From an uncultured Ruminococcus sp. (GTDB lineage: Bacteria; Bacillota; Clostridia; Oscillospirales; Ruminococcaceae), in contig CANRDT010000008.1 of the NCBI GenBank assembly GCA_947629455.1, forward strand, positions 1 through 64,000: a stretch of 64,000 nucleotides of DNA. The letters are read 5' to 3'. Shown here one piece after another: positions 7,000 through 15,450 of this stretch. The position numbers were made by a program, and so were the translations under genes. The first letter of the stretch is position 1, and each line of letters opens with the position of its first letter. Under the pieces are notes generated by a model. It was not told the origin of the DNA. It saw only the letters and a program-made list of their open reading frames with translations, and ran no database searches.

Positions 7000-8283
7000 A
7001 TGAATAATAAAACAAAGTATTCGATAATTCAGCTAATAAAAAACTTATTTCAATTGAAGGCTAATCAAGGATATGCTGTAAAAAACGCTGGTTATACCCC
7101 TGATTATAATAGGTTAATAATCTTAGAGCTTTCTCGTTTAGAAATAATTTCTCCAAAATACGAATACGAGTTAAAAGTGCTAAGCAATAATATTCGTAGG
7201 TTTTTATTTGGAGAATGCGATTCTGTACTGCTATATAATATTCTTTTTTATCTTAATAAGATATATACCATCATCTTTTCGATTATAGAAAGTGTGGATC
7301 TCTTAATAGAATATGTTGCTTATCTTTCAAACCATATTGGTCTTACAAATGATATAAATGTATATAAAAAAATGATAGATGATATATATTTTGCCAATGC
7401 AAAAGTGATTATCGGCAAATAATGGAAAGACGTTCTATCATCAGATGATGAGAGTAAAACGTTCATAGAGTTATTTGATGATATATTTACTAATGCGATA
7501 GAACAAAATGAAAATGATTTTATGATTAATCTATCTGATAGGGATATATTATGCAGAATGGTAAGAGAAAAAGATTGCAACGAAGACCGTTTTATTCCAT
7601 TGCCAAATAAAACACAAAATCGTTGGAATCCACCTGGTAAGACTTATCTGTATTTATCTTATGGATCAGAAGAACAGCCCTTTAATGATGATTTATCCTT
7701 AACAGAATATATTTGCCTGTTAGAATGTAGAACAACGTTTGGTGATGATTGTTGTTTTGCTAGGTTTGAACCACAAACCAAAGGAAGAATTTTGGATTTA
7801 TCATACAATGATGTTAAGCTTGAGGATTACAGAAATCAAATATCTGTTTATCAAAACGATCTCGAACAATCCATATTAAATAAATTGATTAGTGATACGA
7901 AATTCATTGAACAGATAAAGCGACTAAATAATAAGCATAAACAGGAAAAACTTGTAAATAGTCGAATAAAAGAAATATACTATTCTGATTATTCTACAAA
8001 GTCATTTCTCAACAAAAACATTGCTAAGCAATTATTGAAAATGATATGCCAATCCATATATACAAGAGTTGACGAAGTAAGTTAGGACGAAAAAGGAAAA
8101 GCGTATAGATCATTCCAATTGCTTTCTGAGTATTTAGAAAGTAAGGGAATAACCGGTATTATTTATCCCTGTACAAGGACAAACAAAATAGTAGGCAAAA
8201 ACTTAGTTCTTTTTAACATTAATGATGCAAAACCTATTAAAGGAAGTGTCAAGAAATATCATTGTACACTTGAAGATTTATAA
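7000..8283 (+). pseudogene. RES-domain protein interrupted by two in-frame stop codons
   Basis: One frame runs for 427 codons, broken only by TAA (7420-7422) and TAG (8083-8085). Without them it reads as one protein. A helical N-terminal region (about 1-150) is followed by a RES domain: RWNPPGKTYLYLSYG (about 208-222), then a Glu (YICLLECR), and a C-terminal block YLESKGITGIIYP ending NLVLFN. RES proteins are NAD-degrading toxins or relatives, usually paired with an Xre-like antitoxin; none is visible beside it. No frameshifts are present, only two substitutions to stop. Decay is likely given its neighbours, but stop readthrough cannot be excluded. It follows the HrgA-like gene by 29 bases. 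Confidence 0.7.
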
Positions 8284-8307
8284 AAGGCTGCACCCGAAAG
8301 CACAGCC
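8281..8307 (-). terminator. Possible terminator of the relaxase relic
   Basis: On the minus strand GGCTG and CAGCC flank a 12-base loop and are followed by TTTTA. The stem is short. It overlaps the stop codon of the convergent RES gene. Confidence 0.4.
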
Positions 8308-8308
8308 G

Positions 8309-9480
8309 TCTAAGTTCAGAGATAACCTATGAACTCAACCACCGCTTCTCTCGCCATATAGAAGAAACAGTTCTCCGAACCGAGCATCTTCTCGTCATCG
8401 CCGCTGAGAATAGCTTTCTGAGAGATCAAACTTCTCAATAAACTCCATAACCTTCGCATATTTACCATTAAACAAAGAAAGCTGATCACTTAACTCTCTG
8501 ACTTGTATCTTGAGCCTGTCGATAGTCTTTTGCATTGCCGACCGCTCGCCGATCAATAAAGCTTTTTCTCTGTTCAAGGCTTGCAACATCTCATTCAGAC
8601 GATATATTTCGTCATCTTTAGCGGCTGTATCATGCTCGGCTGCTATCTCTTTTTTTGCTAAATCGACCAGATTCACATAATCGGATCCGGCAAGCGTGAC
8701 CTTATCACCGAGCCTTGAACGTTTAACCTCAATGCTGTCAATGTCGTTGATTTGAGCGACCTTTGCCGAAGTTACTTGCAGGAGCTGTTGATCGGCAGCA
8801 AGCTGTTTGGTTGTACTTTCTAACTTCGCAGTCTTGTCCTCGATATCCGAATCAAGCTGCTCGACAGCTTCAGATTTCTCCGCATATTTCTTGTCGAGTT
8901 GCTCGATAGCATTATCAGCATCATTTAGTATCATCTTCCTCGACTTTAATTGTCTTTCCACTCCGTCGATTTTGCTTTCAAGGACAGCAACTTCTCTCGC
9001 CCTCATCTTCTTTTTGTAGTCGAGGACATCAAGATGCTGCTCAAGAGTGCCGAGCTTTTCCCACTCTATACCATAATCTTGCATCATCTTTGCAAGCTGC
9101 TCCTTTTCGTACTCGATCCATTGCATAGTACAAGTCTTGTTTTTACCTTCGCCCTTGAAGCCTTGCTGTTCAAGCGCCTTGCTAAGCGAGTTGCGAGTTG
9201 ACAGCCCTCGCTTTTGTTCGGTGGCGAACGGAATAAAGTTGATATGGACGTGCGGTGTTTCCTCGTCCAAGTGGATAACGGCATTGAACACCCTGATGTG
9301 CGGATCATGTTCTTGAAAGACCGTGATGAAATCAATTAAGGCTTTAGCGGCGATGTCGGCTTCGGGCGTTCCGCAATGAGTATCCTCTGTATTGCAATCA
9401 TTTCAAACACGGATTCAGGCGGTTCATCACCTATGGTTTTCTCCGCTGAGAAGATCAGTCGCAGGGGAAATTTTAAAATC
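8309..9480 (-). pseudogene. mobV: MobV/Pre-type relaxase, truncated and frameshifted
   Basis: The longest frame (8395-9291) has the relaxase metal motif HLDEETPHVHINFIPFA, then a long coiled coil (residues about 90-280). This is the normal layout of plasmid mobilisation/recombination (Mob/Pre) proteins, which nick the origin of transfer. Upstream the frame continues as THCGTPEADIAAKALIDF to a stop near 9410. Earlier family-like sequence (TIGDEPPESVFEMIA) sits in another frame, and the catalytic N terminus is missing. Near the 3' end a further shift lets the reading continue (DDEKMLGSENCFFYMA) to about 8309. It is clearly a relic of a mobilisable element, in the opposite direction to the restriction genes. 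Confidence 0.8.
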
Positions 9481-9487
9481 CGAACAC

Positions 9488-9518
9488 AAAAAAGCTGCCC
9501 GAAATAAATCGGACAGCT
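9488..9518 (-). terminator. Intrinsic terminator after the PH/SHOCT operon
   Basis: On the minus strand AGCTGTCCGA-TTTATT-TCGGGCAGCT (one mismatch) is followed by T6. It lies about 50 bases past the stop of the gene at 9571. Confidence 0.8.
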
Positions 9519-9570
9519 GAGGGGGATATTTAGCAGGAAGTCGGCACGATATACTCTATGAGACCGACAA

Positions 9571-10272
9571 TCATAGTTTATTTAAAAGTTCGGCTTTTTT
9601 GGCATTATATTCTTCTTCTGATATAATTCCTTGCTCTTTTAGATTTTGAAGAGTTTTAAATTTTTCATCAATTGAGCTTTCTTTTTTTATAACAACCGGT
9701 GCAACTGATGCTTCGGATTTTTTATGAATTATTTCAAGCTGTTTCAAAGCTGTGCTCGTAAATGATTCCGCATTTTGCACACAAGGAAACTTGACATAAC
9801 CTGAGTTTGATGAAATTTTTATAGTTTTTCCGCCGCCGCCATAGAGTATGTCCCAGAAATTACGACGAATTAAAACATTGTCAATATGTTTTAAAGGTAT
9901 TTGAAGTTCTTCATTTACAAAAAACCACTTTCGTCTGCCATAAACCTTGCTATCAGTCAAAACCAGCGCACATCTCTTGCACTGGAAGCGAATAATAAAT
10001 CGCCATAGAAAGAATAAAAATATTATTCCAATAGGTATAAGAAGAATGTACATAATAGCATTTTCTTTATAATCTGGGTGTATTACGAGATACTCTATCC
10101 CATACCAAGAATATACTATAAATTTTTTATCGAAATAATCGTAATATTCACGAGGGGGAATTATGTCAAATCCCATAACTGTCAAGATTGCAATAATAAC
10201 GCAGAAAAATATACAAAATGTTTTGCTACAACCTCCTTCTATTTCCGCTCTGCATATAATCTTTTCGTTCAT
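9571..10272 (-). CDS. Membrane protein with PH-like and SHOCT domains
   Basis: 233 residues. A first membrane span lies at about 17-36 (FCIFFCVIIAILTVMG), and a second at about 74-94 (YILLIPIGIIFLFFLW). A bacterial PH-like region with KVYGRRKWFFVNEELQIPL follows (about 100-170). The C-terminal SHOCT module (IDEKFKTLQNLKEQGII, about 200-233) is a short helix-hairpin often found in oligomerising or toxin-associated membrane proteins. Its start overlaps the stop of the upstream gene by four bases, so the two are translationally coupled. Specific role unknown. It sits between mobile-element relics and guaA, in AT-rich DNA. Confidence 0.7.
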   Translation of the reverse strand: MNEKIICRAEIEGGCSKTFCIFFCVIIAILTVMGFDIIPPREYYDYFDKKFIVYSWYGIEYLVIHPDYKENAIMYILLIPIGIIFLFFLWRFIIRFQCKRCALVLTDSKVYGRRKWFFVNEELQIPLKHIDNVLIRRNFWDILYGGGGKTIKISSNSGYVKFPCVQNAESFTSTALKQLEIIHKKSEASVAPVVIKKESSIDEKFKTLQNLKEQGIISEEEYNAKKAELLNKL

Positions 10273-10724
10273 AGTAATTTCACAACCTCTCCAACGCGAA
10301 TAAGACTTAATGATTCTATATTTATGTTAAAACATCGACTCGAAATTGCATCTACTCCGGCATCAGCCAATTCATATCGAAGCATTATACACGGATCATC
10401 AGATTTTCCTGATTTTTTTAAATATCCATTCTCGTAAAGTCCTAATAAATATTTTTCAAAATCTTCTTTACTAATGCGCAAAATAGTACTATTTACATAA
10501 CGACCATTTGAATAAGCTTTTAGAATTTTTCTGCAAATACACTCCTTCTTAAGATTATTTTGAGAAATAGTTTTATCAGGTTTGGGAATATCCGGAATAT
10601 CAATTTCAGAGAATTGAATGTATGTACCGTTAAATGTTATACCTTCTATATTTTTCTTGTATAAATATTCTATCACTTTTTCCGGTTTACATTCCCATTT
10701 CCTCGCTGCTTCTAATAAATTCAT
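10269..10724 (-). CDS. Uncharacterised 151-residue protein coupled to the PH/SHOCT gene
   Basis: The start ATG at 10724 has an AGGAGGT ribosome site. The protein is soluble. An N-terminal region (LLEAARKWECKPEKVIEYLYKKNIEG) looks like a small helix-turn-helix or excisionase-type module that reads a binding surface (ITFNGTYIQ). The C-terminal half (ILKAYSNGRYVNSTILRIS) resembles a winged-helix pair with YELADAGVDAISS at the end. I do not recognise the family. The four-base overlap with the membrane gene suggests the pair works together, perhaps as a sensor or regulator with its membrane partner. Confidence 0.65.
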   Translation of the reverse strand: MNLLEAARKWECKPEKVIEYLYKKNIEGITFNGTYIQFSEIDIPDIPKPDKTISQNNLKKECICRKILKAYSNGRYVNSTILRISKEDFEKYLLGLYENGYLKKSGKSDDPCIMLRYELADAGVDAISSRCFNINIESLSLIRVGEVVKLL

Positions 10725-10879
10725 TAACTTACCTCCTATAATAAATAATTGTGATATTGGTAGAATATATTATTTTATGTTACTTTTTGTATGATATTAC
10801 CCCCCCCCGCGAAAATTTTGTGATAGTTATGTGATTATTGGGTGAAATCTTTTCAACGGCATATTTAGTCATATCTCTT

Positions 10880-10918
10880 CATAAAAAAGTGCTTATGCTG
10901 AAAAAACATAAGCACTTT
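10880..10918 (-). terminator. Intrinsic terminator after guaA
   Basis: A perfect 12-bp stem, AAAGTGCTTATG with CATAAGCACTTT, closes a 9-base loop. On the minus strand it runs into T6, about 20 bases after the guaA stop codon. Confidence 0.88.
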
Positions 10919-10939
10919 AAATATATATTTTGAAAGTTA

Positions 10940-12493
10940 TTATTCCCACTCCACAGTCGCCGGTGGTTTGGATGTGATATCATACACGACCCTGTTGACG
11001 TGTTCAACTTCATTTGTAAGGCGGTTTGATACGCGCGCCAGAATGTCATACGGTATCCGCGCCCAGTCGGCTGTCATAAAATCATCGGTCGTGATCGCTC
11101 TTATAGCAATGAGATGTTCATAAGTCCTGTGATCTCCCATTACACCGACGGTCCTGACGTCCGGCAGCACTGCAAAAAACTGCCTGAGCTGATCTTCAAT
11201 ACCGCTTTTCCTGATCTCGTCGCGCAAAACCGCATCGGCTTCCTGAAGTATCTTGATCTTCTCAGCGGTTATCTCGCCGATTATCCTTACGCCCAGTCCC
11301 GGACCGGGGAAGGGCTGCCGCCACACCAGATCGTGAGGTATGCCGAGCTTTTCACCGACCCTTCTTACCTCGTCTTTGAAAAGATCGCCCAGCGGCTCGA
11401 TTATTGCGTCAAATTTTATATCTTCCGGAGGTTCAACCTGATTGTGATGCGTCTTTATTGTCGCAGTGCTGCCCTTGCCGCTTTCCTTGCCCTTGCCGCT
11501 TTCTATACGGTCGGGATAGATCGTACCCTGCGCAAAGAAACCGCCGTCAGCCTCCTCCCGTATCTTATCCCAGAAAACTTTAAAGAATTCCTCGCCGATT
11601 ATATTTCTCTTTTCCTCGGGATCGGTGACGCCTTTTAATTTATCCAGAAACTGCTGCTGACAGTTTACGCGGACGAAATTCATATCAAAAAGCTTTGTAA
11701 AAGTTTCTTCTACAAAATCGCCCTCGTCTTTGCGCATAAGTCCCTGATCGACGAAAACGCAGGTCAGCTGTTTTCCGACGGCACGGCTCAGCAGGGCTGC
11801 CGCCACGGAAGAATCAACGCCGCCCGACAGACCGAGAACTACCTTCTTGTTGCCGATCTTACTGCGCAGAGCCTCAACCGAGCTTTCTATAAAATCGTCC
11901 ATTTTCCAGTCGCCGTCGCAGCGGCATACGTTGTAAAGGAAATTTTGCAGTATTTTTTCGCCGTATTGACTGTGCGTTACTTCGGGGTGGAACTGCACAG
12001 CATATATTCCTTTTTCGGGATATTCCATAGATGCGCACGGGCAGTCGGCGGAACGGGAAGTTGCCGTGAAACCGTCCGGAACACGGCTTATGTAGTCGGT
12101 ATGGCTCATCCAGACCACGCTGCTGTCGGGCACGCCGTCAAAAAGCAGACTGTCTCCCGTGCGGTCAATATTGATCTTTCCGTATTCGCTTTTTTCGCAG
12201 CTGTCAACTTTTCCTCCGCAGAGATATGCGATCAGCTGGCAGCCGTAGCATATTCCCAGCACGGGAACTCCGAGGGTAAATATATCTTCGGAAATATGTG
12301 GAGATGTTTCATCATAAACGCTGTTCGGACCGCCTGTGAAAATAATGCCCTTGGGCTGCATTTCCTTGATCTCGTCGAGCGGCGTCTGATAGCTTACTAT
12401 CTCGCAGTAAACGCCTGCGTCGCGCACACGGCGCGCGATAAGCTGATTATACTGTCCGCCAAAATCCAATACGAGCACACATTGACGACTCAT
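10940..12493 (-). CDS. guaA: GMP synthase (glutamine-hydrolysing)
   Basis: Converts XMP, ATP and glutamine to GMP, the last step of guanine-nucleotide synthesis. The N-terminal class I amidotransferase domain shows [15 protein letters not shown], the nucleophile Cys in GICYGCQ, and His/Glu in [10 protein letters not shown]. The ATP-pyrophosphatase domain has the P-loop-like [15 protein letters not shown]. The C-terminal dimerisation domain ends in the canonical PPATVEWE. About 517 residues from the ATG at 12493, which follows a GGTGG site; an upstream in-frame ATG has no usable spacing. It is a single-gene unit with its own promoter and terminator, separate from the purine operon at 44-54 kb. 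Confidence 0.97.
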   Translation of the reverse strand: MSRQCVLVLDFGGQYNQLIARRVRDAGVYCEIVSYQTPLDEIKEMQPKGIIFTGGPNSVYDETSPHISEDIFTLGVPVLGICYGCQLIAYLCGGKVDSCEKSEYGKINIDRTGDSLLFDGVPDSSVVWMSHTDYISRVPDGFTATSRSADCPCASMEYPEKGIYAVQFHPEVTHSQYGEKILQNFLYNVCRCDGDWKMDDFIESSVEALRSKIGNKKVVLGLSGGVDSSVAAALLSRAVGKQLTCVFVDQGLMRKDEGDFVEETFTKLFDMNFVRVNCQQQFLDKLKGVTDPEEKRNIIGEEFFKVFWDKIREEADGGFFAQGTIYPDRIESGKGKESGKGSTATIKTHHNQVEPPEDIKFDAIIEPLGDLFKDEVRRVGEKLGIPHDLVWRQPFPGPGLGVRIIGEITAEKIKILQEADAVLRDEIRKSGIEDQLRQFFAVLPDVRTVGVMGDHRTYEHLIAIRAITTDDFMTADWARIPYDILARVSNRLTNEVEHVNRVVYDITSKPPATVEWE

Positions 12494-12651
12494 TTTTACC
12501 ACCATTCCTTTTTGTTTATTTTGCATTTTTTACTGACATCGCAAACGTTTTGCAGCTATTATTTTTGGTTGTTTTGTTATGGGATAATTTTTTGCAAGTT
12601 GTCAGTATAAATAACAATGCCCCTTGACGGGGTAATTGATAATATGAATTT

Positions 12652-12680
12652 ATTCTACCATATTTGATAGGATTTTTCAA
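12652..12680 (-). promoter_or_regulatory. Promoter of guaA
   Basis: Minus-strand TTGAAA (12675-12680), 17-base spacer, TAGAAT (12652-12657). The leader of about 150 bases contains a CCCCGTCAAGGGG hairpin (about 12620-12632). I see no guanine riboswitch core in it. Confidence 0.65.
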
Positions 12681-12819
12681 TAGATGAAAAATAAGTATTC
12701 ATTATAATATTAACGCCGTCAATTGTGCAAAATGCAGAAAATCCGCAAAACGCTTGACTTTCGGAGCATAATGTTATATAATAAATATGTTGTGCGGATA
12801 ACCGCAGTAATATCTGTTT

Positions 12820-12896
12820 CGGGGCGTAACTCAGTTTGGTAGAGTGCTTGGTTTGGGACCAAGATGCCGCAGGTTCAAGTCCTGTCGCCCCGACCA
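12820..12896 (+). tRNA. tRNA-Pro (anticodon TGG)
   Basis: The acceptor arm CGGGGCG pairs with CGCCCCG. The anticodon stem CTTGG/CCAAG encloses TTTGGGA with anticodon TGG, and the T-arm contains GGTTCAAGTCC. The 3' CCA is encoded at 12894-12896. A 72-bp structured repeat starts at the very next base. Confidence 0.95.
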
Positions 12897-12968
12897 GCCC
12901 TCCGCGGGCGGCGTAATGCGCCCTCCGCGAACTTTAAGATCGTCCGATGTTCGTAAAGTCGGGCGGTC
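12897..12968 (+). repeat. Post-tRNA two-hairpin element, copy A
   Basis: It begins immediately after the encoded CCA of tRNA-Pro. The first hairpin pairs GCGG..GGCG with CGCC..CCGC around a TAAT loop. The second pairs GATCGTCCGA with TCGGGCGGTC. An almost identical 72-bp copy follows tRNA-Leu on the other strand (17753-17824); differences are about six substitutions and two one-base gaps, and the wobble or pairing in stem two is kept. It is likely a tRNA 3' processing or termination element, or a repeat that targets tRNA ends. Confidence 0.75.
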
Positions 12969-12969
12969 T

Positions 12970-13080
12970 AACCCAAACACTCAGTGTTTGGGTTCAAAGA
13001 AAATTTCCTTTGCCGACAATATTCTGCCGGCAATTTTTATTTTACTTCGTAAAATTAAAACCGGAAATTTCTTTCTTCAG
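12970..13080 (+). repeat. Four-helix structured repeat, copy 1
   Basis: Helix A is AACCCAAACAC-TCA-GTGTTTGGGTT (12970-12994). An outer stem (AAAGAAAATTT at 12996 with AAATTTCTTT at 13065) then encloses two inner hairpins, TGCCG/CGGCA (13011-13032) and TTTTATTTTAC/GTAAAATTAAAA (about 13036-13060). A second copy at 54653-54774, reverse strand, keeps the outer stem and following TCTTTCTTCAGAT sequence but has different, still complementary, inner stems. The rest of the gap (13081-13256) is AT-rich with no gene. Confidence 0.65.
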
Positions 13081-13256
13081 ATTGTCAAAATGTTTTACCG
13101 ACAAGAAGTCACAAAATACAATTCTTACTTCTGTACTCTTATCTCTTACCTCTAAACGCGGTCGGTCTAACTTTTTTATTATCCGAATTTCAGCTTGATT
13201 TTGGGGGAAAGTTAAGACACGAAAATAAATTCTTGAACACATTTTTTGCATTGATA

Positions 13257-13892
13257 TTATTCTTCCTCGTTTTCTCTGTAGTAATAATGTGCTCCATACG
13301 AAAATACTTTTGCATCTTTCGGCACGAATCTGAGAGTTATCCAAATCGCACCTATATCGGACAAGCAAGTAAATATCATATAAATGTCAGCTATTAAAAG
13401 TATGTATGTCAGTTCGGTCGATAGTGATTTTATAAATATTACCCACAGAACAAACGGGAGAAATCCGAGAATTACAAGGGGCATTGCAAGCATGAGCACC
13501 ATCCTTTTACGACTCATCTCAGCTTCGCAATATACGAAATATGTGCTTGACGTTTTCCAAATAGTTTTTATAGCTTTGGCAGGATATATCAGCGCGTGTA
13601 TGATTTCGTGAACATACGGAAGTACCATAAAACAGATAAAAGCCACAGATATTGCCTCAACAGCAAATTTAAAATCAGTCCGAGGAGTCGGCTTATCACA
13701 TGATTTTATCAAAGAAATTCCGCTGAGAAAGACAGAGGCGATAAAAGCAGCCGTGACGAAAAATTCCGGTATAAGGCGGTGTATGATCGAGCCTGATTGT
13801 GTTATTTCGACTGCATTATCAGGAATCGCCCTTTCTTTTGTCAGTTGGGACTCCTCTTTGAATTCCTTTTTGCTGAATAGAATATTTCTCAT
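13257..13892 (-). CDS. DUF3267-like membrane zincin-type protein
   Basis: 211 residues with about four to five membrane spans. The motif YVHEIIHALIYP (about residues 93-104) is an HExxH zinc-protease signature at the edge of a span, as in the DUF3267 family of putative membrane metallopeptidases. Partner metal ligands could not be placed with certainty. A GGAGGT site precedes the ATG. It stands alone in an AT-rich interval bounded by two tRNAs, convergent with the structured repeats beside tRNA-Pro. Substrate and role are unknown. Confidence 0.7.
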   Translation of the reverse strand: MRNILFSKKEFKEESQLTKERAIPDNAVEITQSGSIIHRLIPEFFVTAAFIASVFLSGISLIKSCDKPTPRTDFKFAVEAISVAFICFMVLPYVHEIIHALIYPAKAIKTIWKTSSTYFVYCEAEMSRKRMVLMLAMPLVILGFLPFVLWVIFIKSLSTELTYILLIADIYMIFTCLSDIGAIWITLRFVPKDAKVFSYGAHYYYRENEEE

Positions 13893-14417
13893 TATTTACC
13901 TCCGATATGTTGTTGCTCACATAGTTTTTTAAAATTCAATATCAGGATCCTCGTATAAAGTTTAACGTCATTTACTTAATTTAGCTTAACTATCTGAATA
14001 GCAATTTATATGAAAATATTAATATCTTCTATATGCCAATATTATACACAATTATATTAAAAAAGTCAATGATTTTTGAAAAAATAAAAAATCCTGAAAC
14101 AGCAGTAAGCAACGCAACAAAAACTTTGATAAGCGCAATTTTTCTTTCTTTTGTTTGTAGTCATTATTATGTTGCCCCTTTGATATATAATATCATTCGG
14201 CAAGAATGTTGCTGCCTAAAATAAATTTACATATTTTCCCACAATTCGACGTTTATTAATTTTAATTTATTGTTATTTTGATTTTTACTTAATATTTGCA
14301 AAAATTTACGATTTTTTGTCGGTTTTGCTTGAAATTGAAAATGAAATGTGATAAATTAATTATAAAGCAAAAATTTGCAGTAAAATTTTATTGACATCGC
14401 AAAGGGGTGAGAGCAAA
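13893..14417. other. AT-rich intergenic stretch without a gene
   Basis: About 525 bases between divergent genes, very AT-rich. I see no coding frame with a ribosome site and no RNA gene. The only candidate signal is a weak promoter, TTGAAA (14329-14334), 17 bases, TAAATT (14352-14357), for the Spo0A-like gene. An exact Spo0A box (TGTCGAA) was not found. Confidence 0.5.
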
Positions 14418-15197
14418 TTGGCAAGACCGACCGCATTGATGTGTCCCGGGGAAAACCGCGTATTTTCGGAGCTTTCTGACTGTCTTTCTTTGAAAGGCTT
14501 CAGCGTCATAAATTGCGCATTTAATGAAATTGCTCTCATTATTAAAATTCTCAAATTCAAACCGCATGTGCTTGTAATTGATTTTTCTCAGTTTCAGGAT
14601 ATTCGCTCGGCAAAGCGAATTGCCGAATTTAAGCTTACAAGAGAAATACAAATCATCGTGAATTTGTGTCCGTATAATGATATTCAAATGCAGAAAACCT
14701 ACAATGTTTACGGAATTGACGCGAATTATCGTTACCCTTTTGAATATGAAGTCGTTGCCAATGAAATTTACGATCTGTATTGTCGTTTGCCGCACGATCT
14801 TTCCGCTCTGGAGGAGGATATTGAAAATTGTATTTCGGGATTTTTGCGCGGTTTTAATTTCAAAATTTCAAAAACAGGGTACAATTATACCAAAAGTGCG
14901 ATCCGATATTTATTGAAAAACAAAGAAATTGCAGTGCCGAATTTTTCCGCGCAAATTTACACAAAAATTGCACAGGAATATGACACGACCCCTGCGGCTG
15001 TCGAGCGTGCGATTCGCTCATCTATCGGCGACGCGTGGAAACGCTGCAACGACCGAGTGAAAGATGATCTCACCCTCGATAACGAATCTCGCCTTACAAC
15101 AAAAGAATTTATTATGCGCTCGGTGAGGTACATATACGATTTAAACAAGCCGATATTTGACGAATATTACAGGCAGTTGAAAAAGCAGAAATTTTGA
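14418..15197 (+). CDS. Divergent Spo0A-like regulator with degenerate receiver
   Basis: 259 residues from TTG 14418, chosen because AAAGGGGTG lies 8 bases upstream (another in-frame TTG at 14391 lacks one). The C-terminal domain (about 140-215) contains the Spo0A-type DNA-binding pattern: GFNFKISKTGYNYTKSAIRY, then IAQEYDTTPAAVERAIRSSI and DAWKR, equal to the recognition region of Spo0A. The N-terminal 120 residues look like a CheY fold but lack the paired acidic residues of a receiver (PTALMCPGENR), although an Asp remains in VLVIDFSQF. It is probably phosphorylation-independent or responds differently. True Spo0A should lie elsewhere. Confidence 0.75.
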   Translation: MARPTALMCPGENRVFSELSDCLSLKGFSVINCAFNEIALIIKILKFKPHVLVIDFSQFQDIRSAKRIAEFKLTREIQIIVNLCPYNDIQMQKTYNVYGIDANYRYPFEYEVVANEIYDLYCRLPHDLSALEEDIENCISGFLRGFNFKISKTGYNYTKSAIRYLLKNKEIAVPNFSAQIYTKIAQEYDTTPAAVERAIRSSIGDAWKRCNDRVKDDLTLDNESRLTTKEFIMRSVRYIYDLNKPIFDEYYRQLKKQKF

Positions 15198-15328
15198 TTA
15201 TTTTTCCTCCGCCGTTGGCGGAGGAAAAATAATTTAATGTTATATTCTCCGCCGCAGGCGGAGAATATAACAAAAATTTTCCAAAACTAAGCGAAATATT
15301 AAGACCCAAAATCACTCTTATAAAATTG
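15197..15328 (+). repeat. Double-hairpin dispersed repeat, copy 1
   Basis: Two perfect long hairpins stand in tandem. A 17-bp stem at 15197-15213/15217-15233 has loop GTT. A 16-bp stem at 15238-15253/15257-15272 has loop GCA. Both tips are CCGCC/GGCGG. A 55-base tail (AACAAAAATTTTCCAAAACT and on) follows. The same 130-bp unit recurs in reverse at 44188-44323, and shortened pieces at 38272-38316 and 54582-54614. No coding capacity. It may also terminate the upstream gene. Confidence 0.8.
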
Positions 15329-15354
15329 ATTTCCGTGTGCGATATTATTTTAAC

Positions 15355-15383
15355 TTGACATATGTATCAATATCTGATATAAT
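15355..15383 (+). promoter_or_regulatory. Promoter of the hydrolase gene
   Basis: TTGACA (15355-15360), 17 bases, TATAAT (15378-15383): perfect consensus. The leader contains a hairpin CTCCGTTTGAT/ATCAACGGAG (about 15402-15432) directly before the AAAGGGGT ribosome site. Confidence 0.82.
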
Positions 15384-15450
15384 TTTTCTTGAAATGACAT
15401 ACTCCGTTTGATTTTGATCAGGATCAACGGAGCGAAAAAGGGGTATTTTA

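Noticed and set aside
11114-12610. Open frames of 174 and 221 codons opposite guaA
   Set aside because: They are antisense to conserved GuaA sequence and show no family features.
14255-14262. A Spo0A-box-like CGTCGAA (reverse strand) upstream of the Spo0A-like gene
   Set aside because: It differs from TGTCGAA and occurs in long AT-rich DNA where near matches are expected.
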